64,000 nt of DNA from Bradyrhizobium sp. AZCC 1719. GTDB lineage: Bacteria > Pseudomonadota > Alphaproteobacteria > Rhizobiales > Xanthobacteraceae. The notes beneath the pieces are model-generated. The model was not told the DNA's origin and did not search any database. It worked only from the letters and a program-made list of their open reading frames with translations. Shown here one piece after another: positions 8,413 through 16,239 of the stretch. Position 1 is the first letter of the stretch. Every line of letters starts with the position of its first letter. The position numbers and the translations under genes are program-made. Location of the stretch: assembly GCF_036924525.1 (NCBI RefSeq), contig NZ_JAZHRU010000001.1:5547001-5611000 (forward strand), given 5' to 3'.

Positions 8413-9213
8413 CTATTGGCCGCGCCATTGCGGCGCGCGCTTGGTGAGAAACGCGTCGAGCCCTTCACGGAAATCCTGGCTGGTGTAGCACATCAGGATG
8501 AGGTCCTCGCCCTCCTCGCGCGTCAGCCGTTTCTGCAGCCGGGCGACTGCCTGCTTGGTCGCGCTCAGCGTCAGCGGCGCGTTGCCGGCAACGAGCCGTG
8601 CGATCTCGTCGGCGCGCCTGTCGAGCGCGGCCAGATCATCGACGACCTCGTTGAGCAGGCCTACCGAGGCCGCCTCCTCGGCTTCGACAAGCCGTGCCGT
8701 GAAGATCAGATCCTTGACGCGCGCCGGGCCGATCAACGCGGTGATGCGGCTGATATTCGACATCGACAGGCAATTGCCGAGCGTGCGCGCGATCGGAAAC
8801 CCCATCCGCGTGCTTCGGGTGCCGATGCGGAGGTCACAACAGGCCGCGATTCCCGCACCGCCGCCGGTGCAGGCGCCGTTGATGGCGGCAATGGTCGGCA
8901 CCCGGCACGTTTCGAGAATGCCGAGCACACGGTCGATGCGGTTCTCGTAGTCGAGCCCGTCCTGCGGCGCCTTGAAGGCCCGGAACTGGTTGATGTCGGT
9001 GCCCGCGGCGAACGCCTTGTCGCCGGCTCCCCGCAGCAGCAGCACCTTGATCGCATGGTCGCGGTTGGCGCGCTCGCAGATCGCAGCCAGCCGCTCGTAC
9101 ATCGCGAAGGTGAAGGCGTTGCGCGCCTGCGGTCTGTTGAAGGTTATCCGGCCGATACCGTCATCAAGGGCAAACAGGAGGTCATCCTCCCGTACCGTTA
9201 CGTCTTGATCCAT
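8413..9213 (-). CDS. Enoyl-CoA hydratase/isomerase family protein
   Basis: Crotonase-fold enzyme of 266 residues. The CoA-binding and oxyanion-hole segments are clear: AFAAGTDINQFRAF (about 68-81) and INGACTGGGAGIAACCDLRIG (about 110-130), then GLLNEVVDDL later. The crotonase superfamily covers hydration, isomerisation and hydrolysis of acyl-CoA esters, so the exact reaction is not fixed. It is the first gene of the catabolic operon and is divergent from a GntR regulator. The gene order hydratase, CoA transferase, tctCBA and PdxA-like dehydrogenase suggests a dedicated route for one imported acid. It could in principle serve as the hydratase missing from the leucine locus 33 kb away, but nothing here supports that. 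Confidence 0.92.
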   Translation of the reverse strand: MDQDVTVREDDLLFALDDGIGRITFNRPQARNAFTFAMYERLAAICERANRDHAIKVLLLRGAGDKAFAAGTDINQFRAFKAPQDGLDYENRIDRVLGILETCRVPTIAAINGACTGGGAGIAACCDLRIGTRSTRMGFPIARTLGNCLSMSNISRITALIGPARVKDLIFTARLVEAEEAASVGLLNEVVDDLAALDRRADEIARLVAGNAPLTLSATKQAVARLQKRLTREEGEDLILMCYTSQDFREGLDAFLTKRAPQWRGQ

Positions 9214-9249
9214 CCCGTCGGCCCTTTCTTAATCGATTTTAACCAATTC

Positions 9250-9319
9250 TGAATGCAAAAACACGATTTATCAAGCTGGAACTAGCAAGCTTCCGGTGAT
9301 ATAGCCATTTTTGCATTCA
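9250..9319. promoter_or_regulatory. Perfect 12-bp inverted repeat between the hydratase operon and its GntR gene
   Basis: TGAATGCAAAAA at 9250-9261 and its exact complement TTTTTGCATTCA at 9308-9319 face each other across 46 bases, inside the 124-base divergent promoter region. The symmetry and position suggest operator sites for the adjacent GntR/FCD protein, perhaps with looping. The right arm covers the TTG at 9311 that would extend the regulator frame, which argues for the downstream ATG as start. Confidence 0.6.
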
Positions 9320-9337
9320 AACTGGATCTTTACGGCG

Positions 9338-10000
9338 ATGCTTCATGAGGAAGTCGTAGGCCGCGTCCGCGCCATGTTGCTCGATGGCGAGATCCCGCCG
9401 GGCGCGCGGATTCCCGAGCGCGACCTCTGTGAAAGGCTGCAGATCTCGCGCACGCCGCTGCGCGAAGCCCTCAAGGTGCTCGCCGCCGAGGGCCTGGTTC
9501 AGTTGCTGCCGAACCGCGGCTCGCGCGCGGCCAGGCTGACCGACAGGGACATGCGCGACCTGTTCGAGGTGTGCCAGGGGTTAGAGGCGCTGGCCGGTGA
9601 ACTGGCCTGCGAGCGCATCACGGATGCCGAGATCGCCGAGGTCGCCGCCGTCCACGCCGCGATGGTACAGCACTACGGCGATCGCGACCTTCTCCAGTAC
9701 TACCGCTGCAACCGCACCATCCACGAGGCGATCATCGCCGCGGCCGGCAACCCGGTGCTGTCAGGCCTATATGAATCCGTTACGGCCCGCATTCGGCGTG
9801 CGCGCTACGTCACGCCGATGACACCGCGGCGCTGGGCGCTGGCGGTGCAGGAGCACGAAGCGATCCTCAATGCACTCCAACGCCGCGACGGCGTGGGGTT
9901 GTCGCATATCCTGCGCGCGCATCTGCGCCACAAGCGCGAGGAAGTCTTGCAGGCCGGCTTCGCGGAGACCGAGCCGCAAGATGAGGCTCGCGCATCATAG
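9338..10000 (+). CDS. GntR family (FCD subgroup) transcriptional regulator
   Basis: Cytoplasmic DNA-binding repressor or activator of the FadR/FCD type, 220 residues from the ATG at 9338. The frame can be extended to a TTG at 9311, but that lies inside the inverted repeat proposed as operator. The winged-helix segment is MLLDGEIPPGARIPERDLCERL, QISRTPLREALKVLAAEGLV and LLPNRGSRAARL (about 11-70). The C-terminal FCD ligand domain shows DRDLLQYYRCNRTIHEAIIAAAGNP with its metal-binding pattern and a late EHEAILNALQRRD histidine helix. It is divergent from the hydratase/CoA-transferase/tct operon and most likely controls it in response to the substrate. This is inference from context. Confidence 0.9.
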   Translation: MLHEEVVGRVRAMLLDGEIPPGARIPERDLCERLQISRTPLREALKVLAAEGLVQLLPNRGSRAARLTDRDMRDLFEVCQGLEALAGELACERITDAEIAEVAAVHAAMVQHYGDRDLLQYYRCNRTIHEAIIAAAGNPVLSGLYESVTARIRRARYVTPMTPRRWALAVQEHEAILNALQRRDGVGLSHILRAHLRHKREEVLQAGFAETEPQDEARAS

Positions 10001-10020
10001 CAGCGTCTAGCCTGACGCTG
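10001..10020 (+). terminator. Hairpin directly after the GntR gene
   Basis: CAGCGTC (10001-10007) pairs perfectly with GACGCTG (10014-10020) over a six-base loop, beginning on the first base after the TAG stop. There is no T run. The following bases up to 10277 hold the cpaB promoter region, where no gene was seen. Confidence 0.45.
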
Positions 10021-10277
10021 ATTCGCATCCGAAGCGCCGTCCATCTCTATCCGCATTCGGCCGTTGCTACGCCCACGCCGAGACGCCCCCGGGTTTTTGC
10101 GGAGCGGTTTTTCCAAAACGATAACCACCCGTTCACCATGACGGCGAATCCCGCCATGCGATCGACCAAATAATTCAACCCTCAAGTTCCCTTATACCTT
10201 TGATGCCTAGTCATACCTCCGGGGATGGCTGCCATTGCAGTGCAGTGGGACGTCCCTGCGTAAGAGTAGTAAAGCGT

Positions 10278-11075
10278 ATGAACATCGCACGTGTCGTCGT
10301 TCTGACCATCGCATTGAGTGCCGGCGGTGTTGCCGCCTATCTCGCCCGTGGCACCGAAGAACAATCCCGCCCGGCGGCCGAACCGGTCGCACAATTGCCG
10401 ACGGTGGAGATCCTGGTCGCGAAGTCCGACATCGGGCTCGGCCAGCCGGTCAAGCCCGAGGACCTGCAATGGCAGGCCTGGCCGGCCGCGACCGCCGGCA
10501 GCAATCTGATCAACCGCGCCAGCAAGGCCGAAGCCATCAACGAAATCGCCGGCTCGATCGCGCGCAGCCCGTTCTTCGCTGGCGAGCCGATCCGCGAACA
10601 GAAACTGGTCAAGGCCAATGGCTCCGGCTTCATGGCAGCCATCCTGCCGACCGGCTCGCGGGCGCTCTCAACCGAGATCTCGCCGGAAACCGGCGCCGGC
10701 GGCTTTATCCTGCCCAACGACCGTGTCGACGTCATCCTCTCCAAGCGTGAAAAGAATCCGGACAGCAAGGGGCCCGACGTCGTCCAGTCGGAAATCATTC
10801 TCTCCAACATCCGCGTGCTGGCGATCGATCAGGCGCCGAAGGAAAAAGAGGGCAGCAACTCCCTCGTCGGTCGCACCGCCACGCTCGAACTGAAGCCCGA
10901 GCAGGCTGAGACGCTGGCGCGTGCGCGCCAGAGCGGCACGCTGTCGCTCGCGCTGCGCAGCATCACCGATGTCAACGCGGCCGAAGGCCGTTCCGAGGAA
11001 CAGGCTCAGCAACGAAGCCAGAGCGTCAACGTGGTTCGCTACGGGATCGCTAATCAAACGACGGCACAGAAGTGA
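10278..11075 (+). CDS. cpaB: Flp/Tad pilus assembly protein CpaB (RcpC)
   Basis: Periplasmic, membrane-anchored SAF-domain protein of the Tad pilus machine, 265 residues. The open frame begins upstream, but the ATG at 10278 gives the standard CpaB start, MNIARVVVLTIALSAGGVAAYLARG, a single membrane anchor. The SAF domain follows (VEILVAKSDIGLGQPVKPEDLQWQAWP, about 40-66) and then the conserved AILPTGSRALSTEISPETGAGGFILPNDRVDVIL. CpaB is thought to stabilise the outer-membrane secretin. The gene heads cpaBCDE, and its stop is 17 bases before the chosen cpaC start. No pilin or prepilin peptidase gene precedes it in the window. Confidence 0.92.
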   Translation: MNIARVVVLTIALSAGGVAAYLARGTEEQSRPAAEPVAQLPTVEILVAKSDIGLGQPVKPEDLQWQAWPAATAGSNLINRASKAEAINEIAGSIARSPFFAGEPIREQKLVKANGSGFMAAILPTGSRALSTEISPETGAGGFILPNDRVDVILSKREKNPDSKGPDVVQSEIILSNIRVLAIDQAPKEKEGSNSLVGRTATLELKPEQAETLARARQSGTLSLALRSITDVNAAEGRSEEQAQQRSQSVNVVRYGIANQTTAQK

Positions 11076-11092
11076 CCGAAAGGACGCCCGAG

Positions 11093-12553
11093 ATGAAGTT
11101 TGGGGAAAATCAGTCAGCGATGCGAACCGTGGCGGTGCGCACCCTGTTATTGTCGGCTGTCGCCGCGCTGACGCTCGGGCCGCTGCTGCCTGTGGTCGCA
11201 GCCGAGTCCGAGAAGGATCCGGTGACGACGTCTGCCATCGGCCCGGTCAAGATGCGCTTCCTGTCGCTCGGTGTCGGCAAGTCGGTTGTCGTCGACCTGC
11301 CGCGCGATGTGAAGGATGTGCTGGTCGCCGATCCGAAGATCGCCAATGCCGTCATTCGCTCCCCGCAACGCGCCTATATCATCGGCGGCGCCGTCGGCCA
11401 GACCAACGTGGTGTTTTTCGACGGCGACGGCCAGCAGATCGCCTCCTACGACATCGCAATCAAGCGAGACCTCAACGGCGTGCGCGCCGCGCTGCGGCAG
11501 TCGTTGCCGGGGATTCAGATCGAGGGCGTCGGCGACAGCGTGCTGCTGACCGGCTCGGTTTCGAGCCCGGTCGAAGCCCAGCAGGCCGGCGAGATTGCCG
11601 CGCGGCTGGTCGGCGGGTCCGAGAAGGTCGTCAACTCGATCGTCGTCCGCGGCCGCGACCAGGTGATGTTGAAGGTCACTGTCGCGGAGGTCCGGCGGGA
11701 TGTCGTCAAACAGATGGGTGTCGATCTCAGCGCCCAATTGAATGTCGGCAATACGACTGTGAATTTCAACAATGCCAATCCCTTCACTGCAAACAACGCG
11801 CCCCTCGTGCCTGGCAATGGCCTTGGCATAGCAGCCGGCACGATGCCGTCGGTCCAGGCCGTGCTTCGCGCGATGGAAAAGGCCGGTGTCGTGAAGACGC
11901 TCGCCGAACCCAATCTGACAGCGATATCAGGCGAATCCGCAACGTTTATCTCAGGTGGTGAATTTCCCATTCCGACCGGCGTGAGCTGCCAAACAACAAC
12001 AGGCGGTGGCTTCGGAAATTGCGTCCAGACTGTCAGCTTCAAGAAATTTGGCATCTCGCTCAACTTCACGCCGGTCGTACTCTCTGAGGGTCGGATCAGC
12101 CTGCGGGTGATGACGGAAGTTTCGGAAGTCTCGACCGAAAACTCTCTGACTGGCGGCCAAGGTGGAACAACCATTCCCTCGATCAAGACCCGCCGCGCCG
12201 AGACGACGCTGGAAATACCCTCCGGCGGCTCGATGGCGATGGCCGGCCTGATCCAGGAGCAAACCAAGCAGGCCATCAACGGGCTGCCGGGGCTCGATCA
12301 ATTGCCGGTGCTGGGCGCGCTGTTCCGCAGCCAGGACTTCGTCAACAACCAGACCGAGCTGATGGTCATCGTGACGCCCTACGTCGTGCGCGCGGTCGCG
12401 CAGAAGGAGTTGTCGCGGCCCGACGACGGGTTTGCGCCGGCATCCGACTCCCAATCCACGCTGCTCGGGCGCATCAACCGGATCTACGGCGTCGCCGCTC
12501 GCATCGATCCCGTCAGCGACGTCCAGGGCAATTTCGGCTTCATCATCGATTGA
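11093..12553 (+). CDS. cpaC: Tad pilus outer-membrane secretin CpaC (RcpA)
   Basis: Secretin forming the outer-membrane pore for Flp pili, 486 residues from the ATG at 11093. The frame could also open at the GTG at 11072 overlapping the cpaB stop, or at the ATG at 11120. The 11093 ATG has AAGGA nine bases upstream, so I prefer it. A signal peptide (about 10-38) is followed by the N-terminal pilus-secretin domain (LPRDVKDVLVADPKIANAVIR), a BON-like stretch (IQIEGVGDSVLLTGSVSSPVEA) and the secretin core (ISGESATFISGGEFPIPTG, FKKFGISLNFTPVVL, LPVLGALFRSQDF and ELMVIVTPYVVR). It lies between cpaB and cpaD in the usual order. Confidence 0.95.
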   Translation: MKFGENQSAMRTVAVRTLLLSAVAALTLGPLLPVVAAESEKDPVTTSAIGPVKMRFLSLGVGKSVVVDLPRDVKDVLVADPKIANAVIRSPQRAYIIGGAVGQTNVVFFDGDGQQIASYDIAIKRDLNGVRAALRQSLPGIQIEGVGDSVLLTGSVSSPVEAQQAGEIAARLVGGSEKVVNSIVVRGRDQVMLKVTVAEVRRDVVKQMGVDLSAQLNVGNTTVNFNNANPFTANNAPLVPGNGLGIAAGTMPSVQAVLRAMEKAGVVKTLAEPNLTAISGESATFISGGEFPIPTGVSCQTTTGGGFGNCVQTVSFKKFGISLNFTPVVLSEGRISLRVMTEVSEVSTENSLTGGQGGTTIPSIKTRRAETTLEIPSGGSMAMAGLIQEQTKQAINGLPGLDQLPVLGALFRSQDFVNNQTELMVIVTPYVVRAVAQKELSRPDDGFAPASDSQSTLLGRINRIYGVAARIDPVSDVQGNFGFIID

Positions 12554-12594
12554 GACCGCAGAACTGTTCACCGAGTGGGGACGAGGACAGAACG

Positions 12595-13335
12595 ATGACA
12601 ACGAAAATTCCGCTCCATCGCGTCAAGGCTTTGGGCATTCTTGGTGCCCTCTTCGGCCTTTCGGCGGCGCTCGGTGCCTGCACGCCGCAGACCACGGAAA
12701 TCGTGACCGCCAGCGTATCCGATGATTACCGCCACCGTCATCCGATCGCCGTGACCGAAGCCAACCATTCGATCGTCGTGTTCGTGGGTCATGCCCGCGG
12801 CGGCCTCTCCGGGCCGCAACGCACCGACGTCATGGGCCTGGCGCGGACATGGGCGCGCGAAGGCACCGGCGCGATCATTGCGGACGTCCCGGTCGATACG
12901 CCCAATGCCCGCGCGGCTGCGGCGACGTTTCGAGAAATCCAGTCGGTGCTGATGGCGGGCGGCGTGCCCTCGCGCGCCATCACGCTGCATCACTACCGTC
13001 CCGACGATATCAGGACCTTGCCGACGATCAGGCTGAGCTATCCGAAGATCAAGGCGGTGGCCGGCCCGTGCGGCCTGTGGCCGCAAGACCTCGGCCCGAA
13101 CATCGACAACGTCGCCTACAACGAAAACCGCTCCTATCACAATTTTGGCTGTGCCACCCAGCGCAACCTGGCGGCGATGATCGACAATCCGGCGGACCTC
13201 GAGCAGCCGCGCCCCGAGACGGCCGCCTACACGCCGCGGCGCAATATCGCCTTTGACAAATATCGCAAGGGCGTTGCAACCGAAACCGCCTACCCCGAAG
13301 CCGACAAGGCCAAACTCAGCGATACAGGCAAATGA
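12595..13335 (+). CDS. cpaD: Tad pilus lipoprotein CpaD
   Basis: Outer-membrane-associated lipoprotein of the Tad pilus, 246 residues. The ATG at 12595 has GAGG upstream and opens a lipoprotein signal ending in ALGAC, with Cys near residue 25, so the longer frame from 12550 is unlikely. The domain includes the family pattern DYRHRHPIAVTEANHSIVVFVG, VPSRAITLHHYRPDD and NFGCATQRNLAAMIDNPADLEQPRPE. CpaD works with CpaC at the outer membrane. Its stop overlaps the cpaE start in an ATGA junction, which points to translational coupling. Confidence 0.93.
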   Translation: MTTKIPLHRVKALGILGALFGLSAALGACTPQTTEIVTASVSDDYRHRHPIAVTEANHSIVVFVGHARGGLSGPQRTDVMGLARTWAREGTGAIIADVPVDTPNARAAAATFREIQSVLMAGGVPSRAITLHHYRPDDIRTLPTIRLSYPKIKAVAGPCGLWPQDLGPNIDNVAYNENRSYHNFGCATQRNLAAMIDNPADLEQPRPETAAYTPRRNIAFDKYRKGVATETAYPEADKAKLSDTGK

Positions 13336-14615
13336 TCAGCCGCGTCTTTCAAAACTCCGACGACCAACTGGACGACACCCCGGCGCAGCCCGAGGAATAC
13401 ATCTCGCCGGCGCCGCGCGTATCGGTACAGGCCTTTTGCGCCAGCGTGGCGATCGCAACCGCGGTGCGCGCGGCGAGCGAAGACCGCCGTCTCGGCAAGG
13501 CGCACCTTTCGGTTCACATGGGCGGTATTGCCGCCGCCATCGAGGCCTACCACAAGGCACCGACGCCGAACGTTATTTTGCTGGAGAGCGACCCGGCCAC
13601 CGACATCCTCGAAGGCCTCGATGAACTCGCGACCGTGTGCGACGCAGGAACGCGCGTTGTCGTCATCGGCAACGCCAACGACGTCGCACCCTATCGCGAA
13701 CTGGTGCGGCGTGGCGTCAGCGACTACGTCACCGGACCGATCGAACCGATCGACGTAGTTCGTGCGATATGTGGCCTTTACGCGGCCTCCGAGACCGTAG
13801 CCGTCGGCCGTATCGTTGCCGTCGTCGGCGCCAAGGGAGGCGTCGGCGCATCCACCGTCGCGCACAATGTGGCCTGGATGATCGCGCGCGATCTGGCGCT
13901 CGATTCCGTCGTGATCGATCTCGACCTTGCCTTCGGCACCGCCGGCCTCGACTACAATCAGGATCCGGTTCAAGGCATCGCCAATGCAGTCTTCCAGCCG
14001 GAACGGCCGGACTCTGCCTTCATGGAACGTCTGCTGGCGAAATGCACCGACCACCTCGACCTGCTGGCCGCGCCGGCAACGTTGGACCAGGTCTATGATT
14101 TCGGCGCCGATGCGTTCGATGCGATCTTCGACACGATGCGCATGACGACCCCGTGCATCGTGCTCGACGTCCCCCATCAGTGGTCGGCATGGACCAAGCG
14201 CACGCTGGTCGGCGCGGACGACATTTTGATCGTCGCCGAGCCTGACCTCGCCAATATGCGCAACACCAAGAACATGCTGAACGTGCTGAAGGCGGCGCGG
14301 CCCAATGACCGCCCGCCGCTCTATTGCCTGAACCAGGTTGGAATGCACAAGCGTCCGGAGATCTCCACGCGCGAATTCGCCAAGGCAATCGAGAGCCAGC
14401 CGATCGCGGCGATTCCGTTCGATTCGAAGATGTTCGGCACCGCCGCCAACAACGGCCAGATGATCGCGCAGATCGCCGCCAAGCATCGCACCACCCAGAT
14501 GTTCCTGCAGATCGCGCAGCGCATGACGGGCCATGCCGTGACCAAGCGGTCGCGGACTTCGTTCCTGACGCCGATCATCAAGAAGCTGCAGGGCGCGACG
14601 GCCCGCAGGGCGTGA
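13332..14615 (+). CDS. cpaE: Tad pilus assembly ATPase CpaE (TadZ family)
   Basis: Polar localisation factor of the Tad pilus, 427 residues. The N-terminal part (about 30-140) resembles a degenerate response-regulator receiver domain (NVILLESDPATDILEGLDEL, RVVVIGNANDVAPYRELVRRGVSDYV). From about 155 it is a MinD/ParA-type ATPase with the deviant Walker A GAKGGVGASTVAHN, which keeps the signature lysine of KGG but has Ala-Ser-Thr where most ParA proteins have Lys-Thr-Thr. That substitution is common in CpaE/TadZ. It starts inside the cpaD stop codon. The expected next genes cpaF, tadB and tadC are absent; instead the convergent TadD-like gene follows. Confidence 0.93.
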   Translation: MISRVFQNSDDQLDDTPAQPEEYISPAPRVSVQAFCASVAIATAVRAASEDRRLGKAHLSVHMGGIAAAIEAYHKAPTPNVILLESDPATDILEGLDELATVCDAGTRVVVIGNANDVAPYRELVRRGVSDYVTGPIEPIDVVRAICGLYAASETVAVGRIVAVVGAKGGVGASTVAHNVAWMIARDLALDSVVIDLDLAFGTAGLDYNQDPVQGIANAVFQPERPDSAFMERLLAKCTDHLDLLAAPATLDQVYDFGADAFDAIFDTMRMTTPCIVLDVPHQWSAWTKRTLVGADDILIVAEPDLANMRNTKNMLNVLKAARPNDRPPLYCLNQVGMHKRPEISTREFAKAIESQPIAAIPFDSKMFGTAANNGQMIAQIAAKHRTTQMFLQIAQRMTGHAVTKRSRTSFLTPIIKKLQGATARRA

Positions 14616-14631
14616 GCAAGGGATAACGGCG

Positions 14632-14649
14632 CAGCGGCGTTGGCCGCTG
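14632..14649 (+). terminator. Hairpin after cpaE
   Basis: CAGCGGC (14632-14638) pairs with GCCGCTG (14643-14649) across GTTG, 17 bases after the cpaE stop. No T run follows. The remaining bases to 14748 contain a fragment resembling a common intergenic motif of these genomes (GCGTTTTCGAGCGAA) and no gene. Confidence 0.45.
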
Positions 14650-14748
14650 ACGCTGATCGCGTTTTCGAGCGAAAGCCTGCCCCAACTTGATCCGGGTGAA
14701 TTCAGGCTCTGTTGGTTCTGATTGGATCGGAACCGGTTGAGCGCTAGA

Positions 14749-15576
14749 CTAGTCGATGCGTCGGGCCGAGGCGATCGGCATCTTGTCGGCCTCAGCTCGC
14801 GCGTTCTCCCTGTCCTTGCGCGCCAGCATCCGCTTCAATTGCGCGACGTTGGCTGCCGCCTCGGCGGGCGGCAGGTCGGCTTTCACGATCTTTTCCGCCT
14901 CGGCAAAATGACCCTGCAGGCCGACCGCCAGTGCAAGATTGGCGCGCACGCGCGGATCGGTCCCGGCCAGGCTGTGGGCGCGGCGCAGCGTCTCCTCGGC
15001 CCTGGGCAGGTCCTTCGAAAGCACGTAGGACAGTCCGAGATTGGACAGCACCGACGGATGGTCGGGCACGATTTTCAGCGCGCTCGCATAGTATTGCCGC
15101 GCCTCCTCGTATCGGCCGAGTTGATCCAGTGTTGCTCCCTGCGCCGACAGCAGCCGCCAATCGGGATCGTCGGGGCTGTGGGCGCGGCCGAGCACGTCGA
15201 AGGCCTGCTGGAAATTGCCATTATCCGCCAGCGCGCGGCCGTAGGCTGCGAGCAGCAGCTTATTGCCCGGATGGGCGATGGAGGCCTGTTCGAGCACCGC
15301 AACCGCCTGCGACCGCTGCCCTGTCGCGCGAAGCGCCTTGCCGTATTTCAGGGCCGCGTCGGCATCCTTCGGATTGACGCGATAGCGTTCCTGGTAAAGT
15401 TGGATATCGCGGCGCGGATCGGTGGTGTGGTCAGCGTCGGCCTTCTCGCCGATCGAACCGGTAATGTCTGACAGTCCCGAGGTCTGGCAGCCGCCAAGCC
15501 CCAACACCAGGATCAGGGTCGACGTGCACGCAAGGAGCCGCGTGACGCGGAGCGGACGGGGTGGCTTCTGGAACAT
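14749..15576 (-). CDS. TPR lipoprotein, Tad pilus TadD-like
   Basis: Secreted, lipid-anchored tetratricopeptide protein of 275 residues. The signal sequence RVTRLLACTSTLILVLGLGGC ends in a lipobox with Cys near residue 30. At least four TPR units follow, for example DADAALKYGKALRATGQRSQA, NKLLLAAYGRALADNGNFQQA, WRLLSAQGATLDQLGRYEEA and PSVLSNLGLSYVLSKDLPRA. TadD proteins are lipoproteins with TPRs needed for Flp pilus biogenesis, so the convergent position next to cpaE supports this name. A general TPR lipoprotein remains possible because the rest of the tad cluster is missing. Confidence 0.82.
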   Translation of the reverse strand: MFQKPPRPLRVTRLLACTSTLILVLGLGGCQTSGLSDITGSIGEKADADHTTDPRRDIQLYQERYRVNPKDADAALKYGKALRATGQRSQAVAVLEQASIAHPGNKLLLAAYGRALADNGNFQQAFDVLGRAHSPDDPDWRLLSAQGATLDQLGRYEEARQYYASALKIVPDHPSVLSNLGLSYVLSKDLPRAEETLRRAHSLAGTDPRVRANLALAVGLQGHFAEAEKIVKADLPPAEAAANVAQLKRMLARKDRENARAEADKMPIASARRID

Positions 15577-15724
15577 GTAGCGGGACTCACGGCGGCGACT
15601 GTCCAGAAGTGTTCACAGCTTAACCCTAAGTTCCGGTTAAGCTGGCCCGCTTTTGCGGTAATTGGTGACCTTTGCGGGCGGCTGCCGCCAGGCACGCGCG
15701 TGCCGGTCCGTTTCGCCGAGCCGC

Positions 15725-16000
15725 CTAGTCGAGGAATTGCGCGCCGAGTTCGCAACCGATCCGCCAGGCCAGCTTGCACTGACGCGGCCTTCCCTCCGAA
15801 AAGATCACCGTGAATTCGGGAGGAATTTCGGGATATTCGGCGATGATCTTCACGCCGCCATCCGACATGTCTGTAATCATGCAGTCGCGCGGCAATCCGC
15901 CGGTCGCAAACTGTATTTTCGCAAAGTTTCTGCACGCACGTCGTTCGCTTCTGCGGCGATTCGCTAACATGTCTACCCTGGCCTTGCTGGAGTGATTCAC
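15725..16000 (-). CDS. Small PilZ-domain protein
   Basis: Single PilZ domain of 91 residues, the cyclic-di-GMP binding fold. The RxxxR part appears in RRRSERRACRNFAKIQ (about 15-30) and the DxSxxG part in ITDMSDGGVKIIAE (about 42-55), so both ligand motifs are intact. The C-terminus CKLAWRIGCELGAQFLD is typical of these short alphaproteobacterial proteins. An internal ATG at MLANRRRSERR could be the true start, as the ligand motif begins right after it. It lies upstream of tadD on the same strand, about 150 bases away. A link between c-di-GMP and the pilus is suggested by position only. Confidence 0.88.
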   Translation of the reverse strand: MNHSSKARVDMLANRRRSERRACRNFAKIQFATGGLPRDCMITDMSDGGVKIIAEYPEIPPEFTVIFSEGRPRQCKLAWRIGCELGAQFLD

Positions 16001-16239
16001 CCGAAGGTGCCCTCAGCTTTACAGAAGAATTGTTGGAATTGACCTAGCGCAACGGCTCGCAATGTAACTGATACGTTCGAATTCCGTTTACCGAACCCGG
16101 AGCCGAAGACCTCCGAGCACCGGCAAACTACGATCGAGCAGCGCCCATGCACTGCAATTTTCGGCAAATTAAAGGGTTGATCGCCCCTCGTTAGGCGATA
16201 GCCTGACCCCTCGACTCGATTTGGCGGAAACCGACGCGC

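Noticed and set aside
14742..14759. Shared 18-base string GCTAGACTAGTCGATGCG-like also at about 60138-60155
   Set aside because: Both cover the end of a minus-strand gene finishing Ile-Asp-stop. The match is short with a mismatch and is probably chance.
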